DNA of 64,000 nt. It comes from Hirudo medicinalis (taxonomy: Eukaryota; Annelida; Clitellata; Hirudinida; Hirudinidae). The position numbers were made by a program, and so were the translations under genes. Shown here piece by piece: positions 47,917 to 61,302 of this stretch. The DNA lies in NCBI GenBank assembly GCA_011800805.1, contig MPNW01000358.1, positions 1 to 64,000 on the forward strand, read 5' to 3'. The notes under the pieces were generated by a model. The model worked only from the letters and a program-made list of their open reading frames with translations. It made no database searches and had not been told where the DNA came from. Numbering within the stretch: position 1 is the stretch's first letter; every line of letters starts with the position of its first letter.

Positions 47917-50900
47917 CTACTTTCTCTTTTCAACTTGGATCTTTATGCCATTCTTACCTCTCAAAGACATTGGTTCAAACATCAAAGGCACCTAAAGTCA
48001 AAAAGCATTTTGATGTAGCTTATTATTTAATCCACAATTTTGTCTTGCTAAACAAGTTTATTGTTAAAGTTATATAGTGTTAAACAGAATCTACATTCAC
48101 TTGTGTCTCAGAGCAGGCAAGGAATTTAAACTTCCTCATCATCTTCACTATTGCCATTTTCAATTCCAAGATGGCCAATCTCATTCCAACACAGTTCCTG
48201 GGTCCAACTCCAAACGGCATGTATCTCAGAGGCTCGATCTTTCCTCTCACAGACGGAGCAAATCTGTAATTGAAACGTTTATATCAGCATTTTTATTTTG
48301 GAAGCATTGCAAGAATAATAAAATAATACCATGTTTCTTTTATTAAGGTAATCAACTTTCATGAAGTCGAAGCTTGTTGTTAATAGATGATCATAAATGT
48401 GCATGTTAATATCCACTAACAAATTAAGACATAATCAAATGTCGTCCTCCATTTGAAAGTTATTCAAATAAATAAATACAAAAGAAAAAACCTTTCTGGG
48501 TTAAAGACTTCTGGTTCTTCCCAGTACTCAGGATCATTTTGTAATGCATAAATAGGAATGATAACGGTCATCCCCTTGGGAATGAACAAGCCATTGATGG
48601 TCACATCTCTTGATGCAACCCTATCGGTTCTGGAGAAACGTATGCAATTAATATAATGATAATTAATTCAATTATATCAATTAAAATTTCATACAATAAA
48701 AAAAAAAACTAAACCCCATAACAAAATTTAATTTCAGGATAAGAAAATGATTTGGTGTCATCATTGAGGCAAATCACCTTGGTCCTGCTGGGTACATCCT
48801 TAAAGTTTCAGAGAAGCACATCTCCAAATATTCCATATCCTTGACGGAATCATAAGTTGGTTCACTCTGGATTTTATAATTTTATAATATTAAATAATGA
48901 ACAAATTGCTCAGTTTTAATTTGGTTATTAGTGAGTGATGCAAAAGTTAAAATCTATTAACAAGTTAATTTAATCATTTAGGTTGCAATCTATTTAAATA
49001 TATTTTAAATCTTACTTTATAATTTGTTGCAGATTTTACAATTACGGGAATCATTACGCACCTCATCTCCCAATTTCCCAATGATTTCATCATAAAGTCT
49101 TTCTTGAATTTCAGGATAGATGGCCATGTTATAGCCAAATAGAGAAAGTGTGCTTGCAGTAGTCTCAAATCCAGCCAGAAAAAACAAAAATCCTTGAGCT
49201 AGGACTTCGTCACTTGTCAATCCTAGTATGTTTAACTTTTTTTAATGCTTCAGCATTTTAAAAATTAATATGCAAATTTACCTCTGTTGATTTTAACTGT
49301 TCCGCAATTTTTCTCTGCCTGGCTTTCACTTTCCTCATTCTCCATGTGAGCAGTAACCATTATTTGCAGGAAGTCAATGTGTCCCTTGAAAATTACTCAG
49401 ATTATATACTTAAGCATTTAATTGAAAAGAATTTTCAAACAAGTTAGACATTTCCATCATATACAATTAGACTTATTAAAATACCAACAAAACACAATTC
49501 AAACTCATGCCTAATGTATATCTCCAGAGCTTAAAAATGAAAACAAACAATATGTTATTTTATGTCACTGCTAACATTTTCAGTCAATCCCATTTGCCTC
49601 TCCTTAGCAGCTCTGTCAATCACATTGAAGAAAAAGTCTGTTATAGACCTTTTCATCACACCAAATCCAAATTTCTCGAAGAAATGGTACAGAGTTGGAG
49701 AGAACACTGCAGGGTGGGTGAAGTAAGTAGAACAAAAATTCACCAGAAAAACTTCATAAATTTATACTGTTCATTCTTCTCTGAGTTGAAAAATAAATTA
49801 TACCATTTTTCTATTTTTTGTAACCTTTAGAGAAACTAGCTTAAATACTCCTAATTCACAATCATAATAATAGCACTATAGCCTTGCACTAATCTCCCAA
49901 TTTGACACAACAGCTTACTGAACAATAACATGGGACCATTGAGTTTGAACTTGAACAATTTGGTGGCATTCGTGACGAATTCATTTTTGGGATCGTTGTG
50001 GGAATCAATCTGAATGCCAAAAGCTGTGCTGGCTATCACATCCATTGTGTAAGCTCCACACAATCTCAAGAATTTTAAAATATGTTAGAGGTTATTTTTA
50101 GGAAGTCAATAATTTCTAATTCAAATTTTGAATCATAAGATATTTAATTGAGGAGAGAGCAAAAATAACAAATTAACTTTGAAATACAATGTCTCACTCT
50201 CTGAAATCAAACACCTCTCCAGAATCAGCTTTATTGGAAAGATTAACACAGAAAGTGTCACAGCACTGGCTCAGATGTGGTGATACCTAAATAAAAAGTC
50301 AAAAAAAAAACCACAAAGTAAAAGTCCATTAAAGATTTTAGCCAAATGATGCCAAATATTATCAGGATATGATAATTAAGATACTAATTAGCATGGAAAT
50401 ACTTTTCTCATCTTGCCACTACTGAAAGTTGGAGTTAGGATGTTCCTGACATGCTTCCAATGGTCATCTTTTAAAAATATAACCATCTTGTTTATTGGTG
50501 ATCCAAAGAATCCCAAATCCAAACGATTTGGAAAGAGGTGAAAATCTTTTATCAAAAGTTGTTTCAGAATTTGGAGGTCATGAATGATAAGGGTTGGTCT
50601 TTTACCAAAAAAACACCTTAAAATGGACAGCAAAATGAATGTATTAGAATCACCAAACTAGAGAACAATATAACTAAAGTGAGTGGTTAGAGAAGTCATG
50701 GGCAAAAGCCAAATTGCAGGCAATGACTTTTGTCAGTTCTACACAGATTTCCAGGGTCATGACATGGTTAGGGTAGGGTTAAGGGTAAGGGTAAGATTAG
50801 GGATGGAGTTAGGTACCAAAAGTCGCTGCCTGTGATTTGGCTTTTGGCCATCACTTGGCCAACAATGTGCTGCTATTGCTCATGAAAAGAATCTTACCCT

Positions 50901-51361
50901 ATTATGGGTCCATATTTTTTCTTCAGCTCCAAATCATATTTTAACAATCCCTGGAAATAAATTTTAAAATAACTTAATTTATAATTTTATTTTGATATAG
51001 TCTTGCTTTCAGTAATCCAGAATTGATTTCCTAGAAAAAGAGAATTTTATGACCATGGATTGGATTCCAAGCAAGTTCCCCAAAACAGGTATGGGTCTAG
51101 GCCCTTTGATGCCTAGTCTTTTGAAGATTCCAAAATTCCATGTGGCATAGCTGAAATCACAATTGCGATGCTATTATTTATTTTAGCTAAACTTTTATAA
51201 TTTTTCCCAAAATAGAGCTTAGAAATTTTAAAATTAAAAATTCTTTCAATCTCCATAGCAACAAATTGTAATCACTTGTAGTATCCGACAATTAATGTAA
51301 CTCCTATTATTATCCAACTCGACAACCAACTCGGCCTCAAAGCGTCAATCTTCTCGAACAT
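47917..51361 (-). CDS. Cytochrome P450, CYP3 clan, copy C
   Basis: Same layout as A and B, from ATG 51361 ([16 protein letters not shown]) to the tail exon ending IQVEKRK at 47917. Motifs: C-helix WKHVR with LTPTFSSGK (exon about 50397-50618), I-helix AGFETTAST (about 49065-49220), ETLR (about 48775-48867), FNPER (about 48490-48630) and haem loop [10 protein letters not shown] (about 48100-48265). Exons appear open and splice sites agree with A and B. A foldback insertion of about 190 bp lies in the intron between exons 3 and 4 and is missing from A and B at the matching place. Confidence 0.9.
50671..50860. mobile_element. Foldback insertion with inverted arms and TTAGGG-like core
   Basis: Arms at 50700-50732 and 50817-50849 are inverted copies (about 85 per cent identical; core GGCAAAAGCCAAA against TTTGGCTTTTGGCC). 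The interior holds irregular telomere-like repeats (GGTTAGGGTAGGGTTAAGGG). Short direct repeats AACAAT flank the insertion. The matching introns of CYP copies A and B read straight through, so this is a real insertion. The window's last bases carry a similar arm. Confidence 0.75.
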
Positions 51362-52679
51362 TTTAGAAATAGGAAATAGCGGAAATGAGGAAATCTCAAC
51401 CCAGCAGAAATCTAAACCATTTAATTTAACCGAGCCTTTCTTTGCCTCAACGATCAAATATCAACATCTCTAAGCTGACAATGCCTTTTAAATAACAGGT
51501 TATTGCCCAACGGAGGCTAATAGTGATGCAAGCTTCAAGAAAACATGTTAATGCAAACACATCGGTATCGTTATCATCGAGTGGCTCTCTAAAATAAGAA
51601 TCACTAACGAAGTTTTTGACATGAGAATATAAATGATTAATGAATTTGAAGGGTCCTAATTAGTTGATTCTTAGAAGAAATTGTTGATTCTGCTTATATT
51701 CGAACCGGGTATTCCTGCAGCTTGGTGCCTGTTATTTCAGCTGTTGCCTTAGGTCGTTATACCCCAGGTGACTATTATACTAGATCGTAGAACTATTAAA
51801 TCGCCTGCACAAACTCTTGTTGTAACTCAAGTTGGATATTTAAGTGACGCACTTAATACTTGATGCATTATCTGTCAATTTCGTTCAATTTTAATTTTTA
51901 TCACCCTTTTAAAACTTCCAAAAACATTGAGAACGTGTTCGTGGTTATGATACATATCGCAGCCATTTTAAGGAATTAAAAATGACAAGTCAATCTCCGC
52001 GCAGAACCAGACCCTTGTTGCCACTGATTTTATCAAAGTTGTTTATACATTTCTAAATGACTTTGGATTTAAATACCCATTCTTCAGACCCAAATAATGT
52101 TGCAGCGATTATTCAGATATGATATCATGCCATGACATTTATGACCTGCTCAGTTTTTTTCATGAATAGATGTGGCAACCAATGACAGGTTTATAACGTC
52201 CAAACGTTCTCTGGAGAAAATAATTACAGGTACGTAGTACCTTCACTCAGAGAGGAAAAGCAACCAGCAAATGTCGTTAGTAAAAAAGACAGAAAACAAG
52301 AATAACTTATAAGTTTTGCTGCTTAATTTATTGAATAGTCATCAAACCTCGTTGATGCAAAGTTCGCTAAGCGGAACTGAATCGTTTGGATGCACTGTTC
52401 TCAGCAACCTGATTACAATTCAATTGAATACATTAACGAAGAGCCGCAAACTAAGTTAATTGATAGAAGTGTCCGTTCAGGAGTTCAGGAAACAATTAAG
52501 ATAACAGTTATATTAATTAAGGTGAGTGTTGGTAAATATACGAATAAGACGCTCTTTAGACGCCAATTTTAAGTCAGACTTGAGTCACGCAAAGGTTTTT
52601 AAATGAATGAATAAATAAGGTGCCAGCATTTCACAGAATATTTATGAAGCTGCTTTTGCTGTTTATGCCATAAAATTCT
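51362..52679. other. Intergenic between CYP copies C and D
   Basis: The left part is the conserved upstream block shared with A and B (to about 51540). The remainder has no recognised gene; the small plus-strand frame at 52390-52572 shows no family features. Confidence 0.5.
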
Positions 52680-55517
52680 TCAAGACTTCCTCGTTTCAAT
52701 TTGAATTTTAATGCCATTTTTGGGTCTCATGTTCATTGATTCAAATGTTAACGGTACCTGTAAATAATGATTAAAAATCACATTCAATGTCAAAATAGAA
52801 AAATGAATTTCATTGGATTTGAGATGCGAAATCTAATGTGTTCAATAGAATCAATATTCTCACCTCGATTTCCTGGCTGGAAAGTAATTTAAACTTCCTC
52901 ATCGTCTTCACTATCGCCATTTTCAACTCCAAGATGGCCAATCTCATTCCAACACAGCTTCTGGGGCCACCCCCAAAGGGAATGTATCTTAATGGTTCAA
53001 TCTTGCTTCTCACCGATGGAGCAAACCTGGAATTAAAACTTTAATTTACTATCGTAAAATTGTTTACAGAGTCATTAATTTCTTGAAAGCAATTCCAGGG
53101 TTAAAGAGGTCATTGGATATAACCGATAATAAATGAAAATCATTGTAACCAATGTAAACCTTTCTGGATTAAAAACTTCTGGCTCTTCCCAATGTTCTGG
53201 ATCGTTTTGAATTGCTTGAATTGGTATAACTACTGCCATTCCCTTAGGTATGAACAGTCCATCAATGGTCACATCTTTGGCTGCAACTCTGTCAGTCCTG
53301 AAAATATCAACTTAACTTATTAACGATTTAAACAATTTAACCAATTTAAAATTTTAACATTTTGGAGGAATGGATAAAAATGAAAAGGGTATTGCATCTA
53401 CATATTTGAACTTAAATGAAAATTTAGAAACAAATTGCCTGGGACTGGCCGGATACATTCTCAAAGTCTCAGAAAAACACATTTCCAAATACTCCAAATC
53501 TTTGACGGAATCGTAGGTCGCTCCTCCTGGATTTTATAATATTTATAAAAGATTTTTTTTTAAACAATTTCGTAATTTTTTTTATGATGACGGTCAGTCT
53601 GACAGCAGAAGCGCGCGCTTCCTCATGTCTGACTCTTGAGTTATTTTATTTAGTTTCTTTGTTCGCATCTTTGTTGTCTTTAATGTATTTTAATTTAATA
53701 AAATTATTCCAAATTCGAAAAAAAAATTCCAGGATGAACCCTTTGAATGATCTTCCTTGGCACAAACTCTAGTTAATTTTATTTTTTTACCAATTGTCCC
53801 ATAAATTTATCAATGAAAGATTCTAATGAGCACAAAATAAGTTGAAAATGAAGGACAATTAATATTTACAGTAACTAAATTATGCTATTAAATCTCCACC
53901 TCTTCTCCCAACTTCTCAATAATTTCACTGTAAAGTCTTTCTTGAATATCAGGATGGATGGCCATATTGTAACCAAACAGAGAAAGTGTGTTGGCTATTG
54001 TTTCAAAGCCAGCCAGAAAGAATATAAATCCTTGTGCTAGGAGTTCGTCATTCGTTAATCCTGAATTTGATAATAAGACCAACAAAAATTCACACTAACC
54101 TGATGTGATTTTCTGATTTTCTTGAAATGTCAAGTACATTTTAAAATTATAGTTCAATATACCTTTTTTGACTTCTCCCGATCCAGCATTTGTCTCGGTT
54201 TGTTTTTCAAACTTTTCATTGTCCAGGTGGGCAGTAACCATTATTTGAAGGAAGTCAACCTGTTTCTACAGAATCAATCAGTGTCTTCATTTAGTTAAAC
54301 AAATCCTTACATATTTAGATTTTTCAATAACTTTACAACACCAAAGTTTTTTATCAATGTTTTTCAGTTTTGAATGAAATTCCAATCAATCAATAAACAA
54401 AGTAAAATACTCTATAAATAAAACTCAAGCAAAAATGAATCACGCAATTCAGACAAGCAAAATAAGTCATTGAAAGTTGAATATTTTGTTAACATTTTCA
54501 GATCCAATTAGCCTTTCCTTGGCAGCTTTGCCGACCACGTCGATGAAAAAGTCATTTGTAGATTTTTCGATCACACTGAAACCAAATTTCTCCAAGAATT
54601 TGTAAAGCGTAGGAGAGAACACTGTTCGGAGAGAAAAGTGAGTTCAATATTTAGTTCATTTATTCTAAGCTCACGAACAACGAACAAATGATGCACAGGC
54701 ATCAGCTAGGGATTTTGGCGCCCGGGCGGCCACCCCACCCTAGCTATGCCACTGAAATGATGCCATTGTAGCTTCACTAGCGCCACTTCGTGACATTTGA
54801 TGTCTAAATAATGTTATAGCAACAATTTTGCATGCAAGCAACTTACTATTTTGATGCAATTAACTCACTGAACAATAACATCGGAGCATTGATTCTGAAC
54901 TTGAACAACTTGTTGGCATTTTTGACGAATTCATTTTTGGGATCGTTGTGGGAATCGATCTGAATGCCGAAAGCTGCGCTCGCTACCACATCCATTGCGT
55001 ATGCTCCACATAATCTTTTAGAATTGTTTTAAAATCCTCTTAGAGTATAAAATTTTTGTACAATGGAGGCTAGATTTTGTCATTTGACGACGCCAAATTC
55101 ATTAAGAAAATTAAAAAAATAAAAATTAAGAATTTATGAAATAATGCTCTAAAATCTAACGTCTCACTCTCTGAAATCAAAAACCTCTCCTGAATCAGCC
55201 TTGTTGGAGAGATTTGCACAGAGAGTGTCACAGCACTGGATCAGATGTGGTGAGATCTGATGAAAATCATATTAAAATTTTTAAAAGATGTTGAATAAAT
55301 AAGCCGAAGCTATTGCTGCATGGGATGTATGGAAATTATTTATGTTATCAATGTCATTAGTAATATCACTAAGCTAGTAATTTAATTTACCATTAAAATT
55401 TAATAAATAATAGATTAGCACTCTCAATGCTATATCAGTGAAATAACAACTTCGCTTCTAATACTTTTAATAAAATTGTAATAAAAGAAATAATAATAAT
55501 AACAATAATAATAATAA

Positions 55518-55552
<35 letters not shown>

Positions 55553-56698
55553 TAATAATAATAATAACAATAATAATAATAATAACAATAATAATAATAA
55601 TAATAAAATAATAATAATAAATAATAATAATAATAATAACAATTGTCTCCTCCTCTATTAGATGAAATCAGATGAAAAGAACATTGAAAGCTTAACTTGA
55701 AACGTTTTGCCTTAAATTTCTATTATTTTATAAATATGCAGATGCAAATCAATGACGATCAACGATGTGACAGTTTGAAAACTAATTTCCAAGAGTCAGA
55801 TTGAAATTACTTTTCTCATCTTTCCACTGCTGAAAGTTGGACTAAGGATGCTTCTGACGTGCTTCCAATGTTCGTCCTTTAAAAATACAACCACCTTGTC
55901 CAGTGGGGGACCAGCCAATCCGAAATCCAAGCGATTTGGAAAGAGATGGAAATCTTTTATTAAAATTTGTTTCAGGACTTGGATGTCGTGGATGACGATT
56001 GTCGGTCTTTTGCCAAAGAAACATCTTCAAGCGAAATCTTGTGTTACTTTTGAATTGCTTTACGTTCCAAGTTTGAGCTTACCTAATTGATATCAATTAT
56101 CTTGTTTAAATTTTTTATAATTACGAGACAAACTACGGTGACACTCTCCAGCAGACGCAAATATTACCCTATTATAGGTCCGTATTTTTTCTTCAGCTCT
56201 AAATCATACTTTAACAATCCCTGGAAATAAATGCTATTAACATGAAGTTCTCTGCTTTTTACGAAATTGTCAATTTTTGTTGTTATAGTGTAGAATTGCT
56301 ACTTTATAAATAGAAATCATAACAAAACTCAAGCTGAGATAATTGACGACCATGGACTGAATACCAAGCAAGTTCCCCAAAACGGGTATTGGCCTTGGTC
56401 CCTTAATGCCTAGTCTTTTGAAGATCCCGAAATTCCATGTAGCGTAGCTGAGATCACAATTAATAGAACAAGTGATAAATTGTTTTTTAATTATATTTTT
56501 TAAATGTTCAAATGTTTCCAACATTTTGTTCAAAAAATAAAGGTTTCCAATAATGGCAAAATTATCTATATTTTAAATCTAAGCAATTGCCATGGTAACA
56601 GAATGAAATTACTTGTAGCATCCAACGATTAACGTGATTCCTATTATTAACCAACTCGATAACCAGTTCGGTCTCAAAGAGTCAATCTTTTCGAGCAT
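52680..56698 (-). CDS. Cytochrome P450, CYP3 clan, copy D (possible pseudogene)
   Basis: ATG 56698 (MLEKIDSLRPNWLSSW) to the tail exon ending IQIETRKS at 52680, with the same exon order as A-C but more diverged. Motifs: hinge [11 protein letters not shown] (about 56345-56447), C-helix exon about 55808-56030, I-helix AGFETIANT (about 53903-54065), K-helix ETLR (about 53440-53530), and haem loop FGGGPRSCVG (about 52864-53030). The exon with the K-helix begins with 11 bases before TACGAT, where the other copies have 12, so exons 9 and 10 do not join in frame using the canonical sites. This may be a real frameshift, an assembly error or an unusual splice. A 61-bp MITE and a (TTA)n tract lie in its introns. 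Confidence 0.82.
54694..54754. mobile_element. 61-bp hAT-type MITE in a CYP copy D intron
   Basis: A perfect 8-bp direct repeat AAATGATG flanks it (54686-54693 and 54755-54762). The ends are imperfect inverted repeats (CACAGGCATCAGCTAGGG against CCCTAGCTATGCCACTG). It is GC-rich in an AT-rich intron and too short to code for anything; it is probably an internally deleted element. Confidence 0.75.
55486..55641. repeat. (AAT)n microsatellite
   Basis: Long AATAAT/AACAAT tract in an intron of CYP copy D; the polyLeu frame on the other strand is an artefact. Confidence 0.95.
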
Positions 56699-57675
56699 TT
56701 TGACATCGATTTTAACAGTACAAAAATGTTTCAAGTTAGCTTAATTCAGATTCTCCCCACACACATCAAAGACCAGATCTCTTGATGTTGATAAACATGC
56801 CTTTTAAATTGCAGGCAGCTCACATCTTACTGCAACCACGATGCAAGCTTCAAGAAAACAATGTAAAAGTAAAGACTCTAGACATCATCAAATTCACAAG
56901 TTAGCTCTGAATTCTTTGGAACAAAAATTAAAGAGAAGGAATTGTCGAAATGCTGAAATAGGTAGCGAGTAATACAATTTATTATTCCATAAAGTTATGC
57001 ACATCTGCTGCTATGTAATTTTAATAAAGAGCCGCCTTTGAAGAAGCCTTGCTGCTTGCTTACTTTGTAATTTTATTTTGTAGCTTTGTGAATAGTTGAG
57101 CCCAAAGAAAGGTTAACAAATTGTGTAAGCAGATTGACCAAGAAACTATGTTTATGTATTTAAAAAGAAATATAAACAATAATCATAGCATTTTCCTTGA
57201 GTTATGTGTCCATATACTGTGAGTTATTCCAAATTTTAACTCTTAAAACATCTACAAACACATTACACTACCCAAGTACATGCTATAGTGGTACAATCTC
57301 GGTAGAACCTGGTCGCCGTGGTTTTGAAGTCTAGTTGAACATACGCCACTTTTAATCAAACTTCGAATTATCATCATTATTATGATGGAATATAAAAACA
57401 TGCAGACTTAATGATCATTCCCCAGCTCTAGCACGATAACATAACCGAGACAGCGTGCACCTCATTGTGCTCGTAAACAATGTTCCCTCAATTTATGACC
57501 AGCTTTGAACTCTTTCATGACCAAAATAGTCTGCAAAAATAGTCTGAGAATCTAATGCATATATGTTTAACGACATCAAAAATACTCAATAAACCGAAGT
57601 AGCTTTTACTTTTTATTCAACAAATAAAACAAGTTTCCAAGCAGTCGAGTCCTTGTTGTTTAAGGTTGGCTTTAA
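56699..57675. other. Intergenic between CYP copies D and E
   Basis: No exon or known repeat recognised. The upstream block shared by A-C is much less conserved here. Confidence 0.5.
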
Positions 57676-60600
57676 TTATTGCCTCTCTTCAACCCTGATC
57701 CTGATTCCATTGGTAGACCTTGAAGACATCGGTGCAAATGACAAGGGTACCTTTGGAGGACAGATGGATTTGTACACATTGAAATGAAGTAAAAATTCTA
57801 ATTTAAACAATAAGTAAATTCTTCTTATTATTATTTAACTGATTAATAAATTGCAAGTGCAAATTTATGCAAATAATCTGAAGGTTTCTGAAGCGATCGG
57901 TGATGCTATTTGCTCGATATCCTCTCGTTGAGATCAAGCATACTGATAAAAAGTGAAGTAAAAAATATCGAACTTCTTACAAGAGTTTCTTCACAAGCGA
58001 CGAATTTAAACTTTCTCATCATCTTCACTATCGCCGTTTTCAACTCTAAAATGCTAAGTCTCAATCCAACGCATTGCCTGGGACCATCTCCAAAAGGCAT
58101 GAAGGTCAAAGGTTCTATGTTTGACCTAACAGATGGTGCAAATCTAGAATATTAAAAAACATTATTTAATTTGTTAATATTAATCTGCTAATATGCTTAA
58201 GTGACGAACGCCATATTATAATTACAAAAAAATATTTTTGAGAAACAATGAAATACTTAATTTGCTGATTTCGCAAATTGTAACCTTTCTGGATTAAAAA
58301 CTTCTGGTTCTTCCCAGTACTCAGGATCATTTTGTATTGCATAAATAGGGATAATAACGGACATCCCTTTTGGAATGAACAAACCATTGATGGTCACATC
58401 GTTGGCTGCTACTCTGTCAACTCTGAATTAATAACATTTATAAAAGAAATAAATTAATTCTGAATTTTTTTTTCTTTTGACCTACTTGAGTAATTTCATT
58501 ATATTTTAAAGTACAATGTTTGAATATTTGTAGGATGTAGATGTAGGACAAAAATGCAGCACAACATTGTTGAATGCATTGGATCTCTTTTTTTTCTTTT
58601 AAAACTAAGATTTTAACTACTTTAAAAAAATAATTTAAAAATTGTAGATGCAAAATGATAAAAACACAGAATGAACACTATGAACCTCGGGCCTGGTGGA
58701 TACATCCTCAGTGTTTCAAAAAGGCACATCTCCAAATAAATTAGATCTCTAAGAGAATCGTACGTCGGCTCCCCCTAATAAAATTAAACATTAAAGTTAT
58801 TAATTATTAACTTATTAACACTTCTTTAGACTTCCAAAAATATGTTCTTAATAGCTTGCATCCTTTAATGTCTCAGTAATTTCTTGAAGGAGTTTTTCCT
58901 GAAGATGGGGATAAAGGACCATGTTGTAGGCAAACAGGGAAAGTGTGTTAGCAACTGCTTCATAACCAGCTACAAAGAACAACATCCCTTGTGCTAGGAG
59001 GACCTCGTCTGTTATTATCGGATTAAAATATTATTTCTAAATATTATAATTATTAAATGTTATTACTATAAAAAAAGTTTATTTGAACTAGAAGGCATAT
59101 TAAGTCTTTTTTGACTTAAAATAATAAGAGAATTTCTTGAAATTGACTGAAAGTCTTAGATTAAAATCAAGCCCAATGTTTGACTTTTTAAAAAAGGTTA
59201 TCTAACCTTTACGTGTCTCTGATTCAATTTTATTTTCAGTGGTGCTCTCTAAAATGGCGTTGATCATTATTTGAAGGAAATCCTGTTGATTTAGTCAAGT
59301 TTATTAAAGTTAAAGAATTTCACCATAAAAATATAAATTCCTTCTTTCAATTATTTTTGTTTATTTTTATTTTTTTTTATTTATTCACAAACCGAAAAAT
59401 GGCAAAATAATTTTGAAATGTAAAGCGATTAATTAACATAATTTTAATAAATGTTTAATAAAAGTGCACTCCTAACCGTATACATGTTTTTAGATCCAGT
59501 CTCTCTTCTCTTTGCTGCATCCCTGATGACGTTGATGAAGAATTCTGGCAAAGATTTGTCCACGAGACTCATTCCAAAGTAGCCAAACAGCTTGTGCAGA
59601 GAAGGGAAAAACACTTCGAGACAAAAAGGAACATTTATTTTATTAAAATCAGAATTTTAGATAACACCAGATAACACACACTCAAGCCACCTAATAGTGA
59701 TGGATAGTGGTATCATTAATCAATCATTAATAAATAAATATAATTTTATACTATTTTACTAACTTAACATCAGGAGAGACAAGTTGAGTCTGAATTTGAG
59801 AAACTCGTTGGCTTTTGTGACGAACGTGTTTCTGGGATCGTTGTGGGAGTCAATTTCTATGCCAAATGCTACGCTGGCTATCATGTCCATGGAGAATGCT
59901 GAACAGTACCTAATGGAATGTGGCAGTATTAAACATAACTGAATGAAGATAATGTTTTTTTGTGACATTTATTAATTTATTTATTATTAATGTTATTAGC
60001 TGTATCATTTTAGAGCTCATAGAAGTTTTCCAGTAGAATTGAGAAATTATTCATCCGGGTTAAAATTAATGAAAATTACTATAATTTAATTTATTTGGCG
60101 CATAATACATCATTATAGGCTAACCAAGAGTTTTATTTCAAAACTCCTATTTTTTCAATTATTAAATGAATGTTTTGAAAAAAAATCAATGGAATTAATT
60201 ACTAAATATTTTAAATACTCACTCTCTAAAGTCAAAAATTACTCCACATTCCGCCATCTTCTCGAGATTGGTGCAAAGGGTGTCACTACACTTATTCATG
60301 TGGCTTGACATCTGCCCAAAAATAAATTAATCATAGAAAAAGCTAAGTTTATTCGTGTTACAAGTATTACAAGCAAAAGCTCTAAATTTATGTAGCATGG
60401 TATTTATACAAATTTAAATTAAAGTTAACTTTTCTCATCTTGCCGCTACTAAATGTAGCAGTCAAGATGTTTCTGACACGTTTCCAGCGATCATCCTTGA
60501 GGAAAAAGAGCATTTTGTCTAGTGGATGATCGAGGACCTTCCTTTCCGAACGATTGGTGAACAAATGGAAATCCTTGATCATGATTCTCTTCAGAAGACG

Positions 60601-61205
60601 TACGTCGTAGATGACGAGGCTTGGAATTCTACCCATGAAGCACCTTTGAGGAAGGTAAAAGTTTTGAACAAATGTCAATCGATTCTATCTTATTTGTGGT
60701 GAGGATAATTTACCTAAGCTGATTTTATCACAAATAATAAATAATTACTTAAACTTTGGATTACACAGGGAGAGTTATTGTCTCAATTACTTAGGAAATA
60801 AAATTAAATATATTTAAAATAAATGTATTTTAGGTAAATACCCGACAACAGATCCATACTTCTGCTTCAACTCCAAGTCAAACTTAAACAGTCCCTGACA
60901 AACGATCAACGATTTACCCAGTTACGTAAATTCTTTAATGTTTGTACAAAATCTTTTGTACGAAAGCAGTGGTCAAGAAAACAAAATTTAAAAAAAAAAC
61001 AAAATTCCATCATTTTATTGGATTTTCGGTATAATTCAAATTAATAAATGAGATTCATAATTACCTGCTTTCGAATCTGAAGCAAATTACCCAGAATAGG
61101 TATCGGTCTGGGACCCCTTACGCCAATTTTATTAAAAATCCTAAGTTGTTGTAGAGTGTAGCTGTGAATTACAATAACTTCAACTATTCACAATTTCCAC
61201 AACAA

Positions 61206-61302
<97 letters not shown>

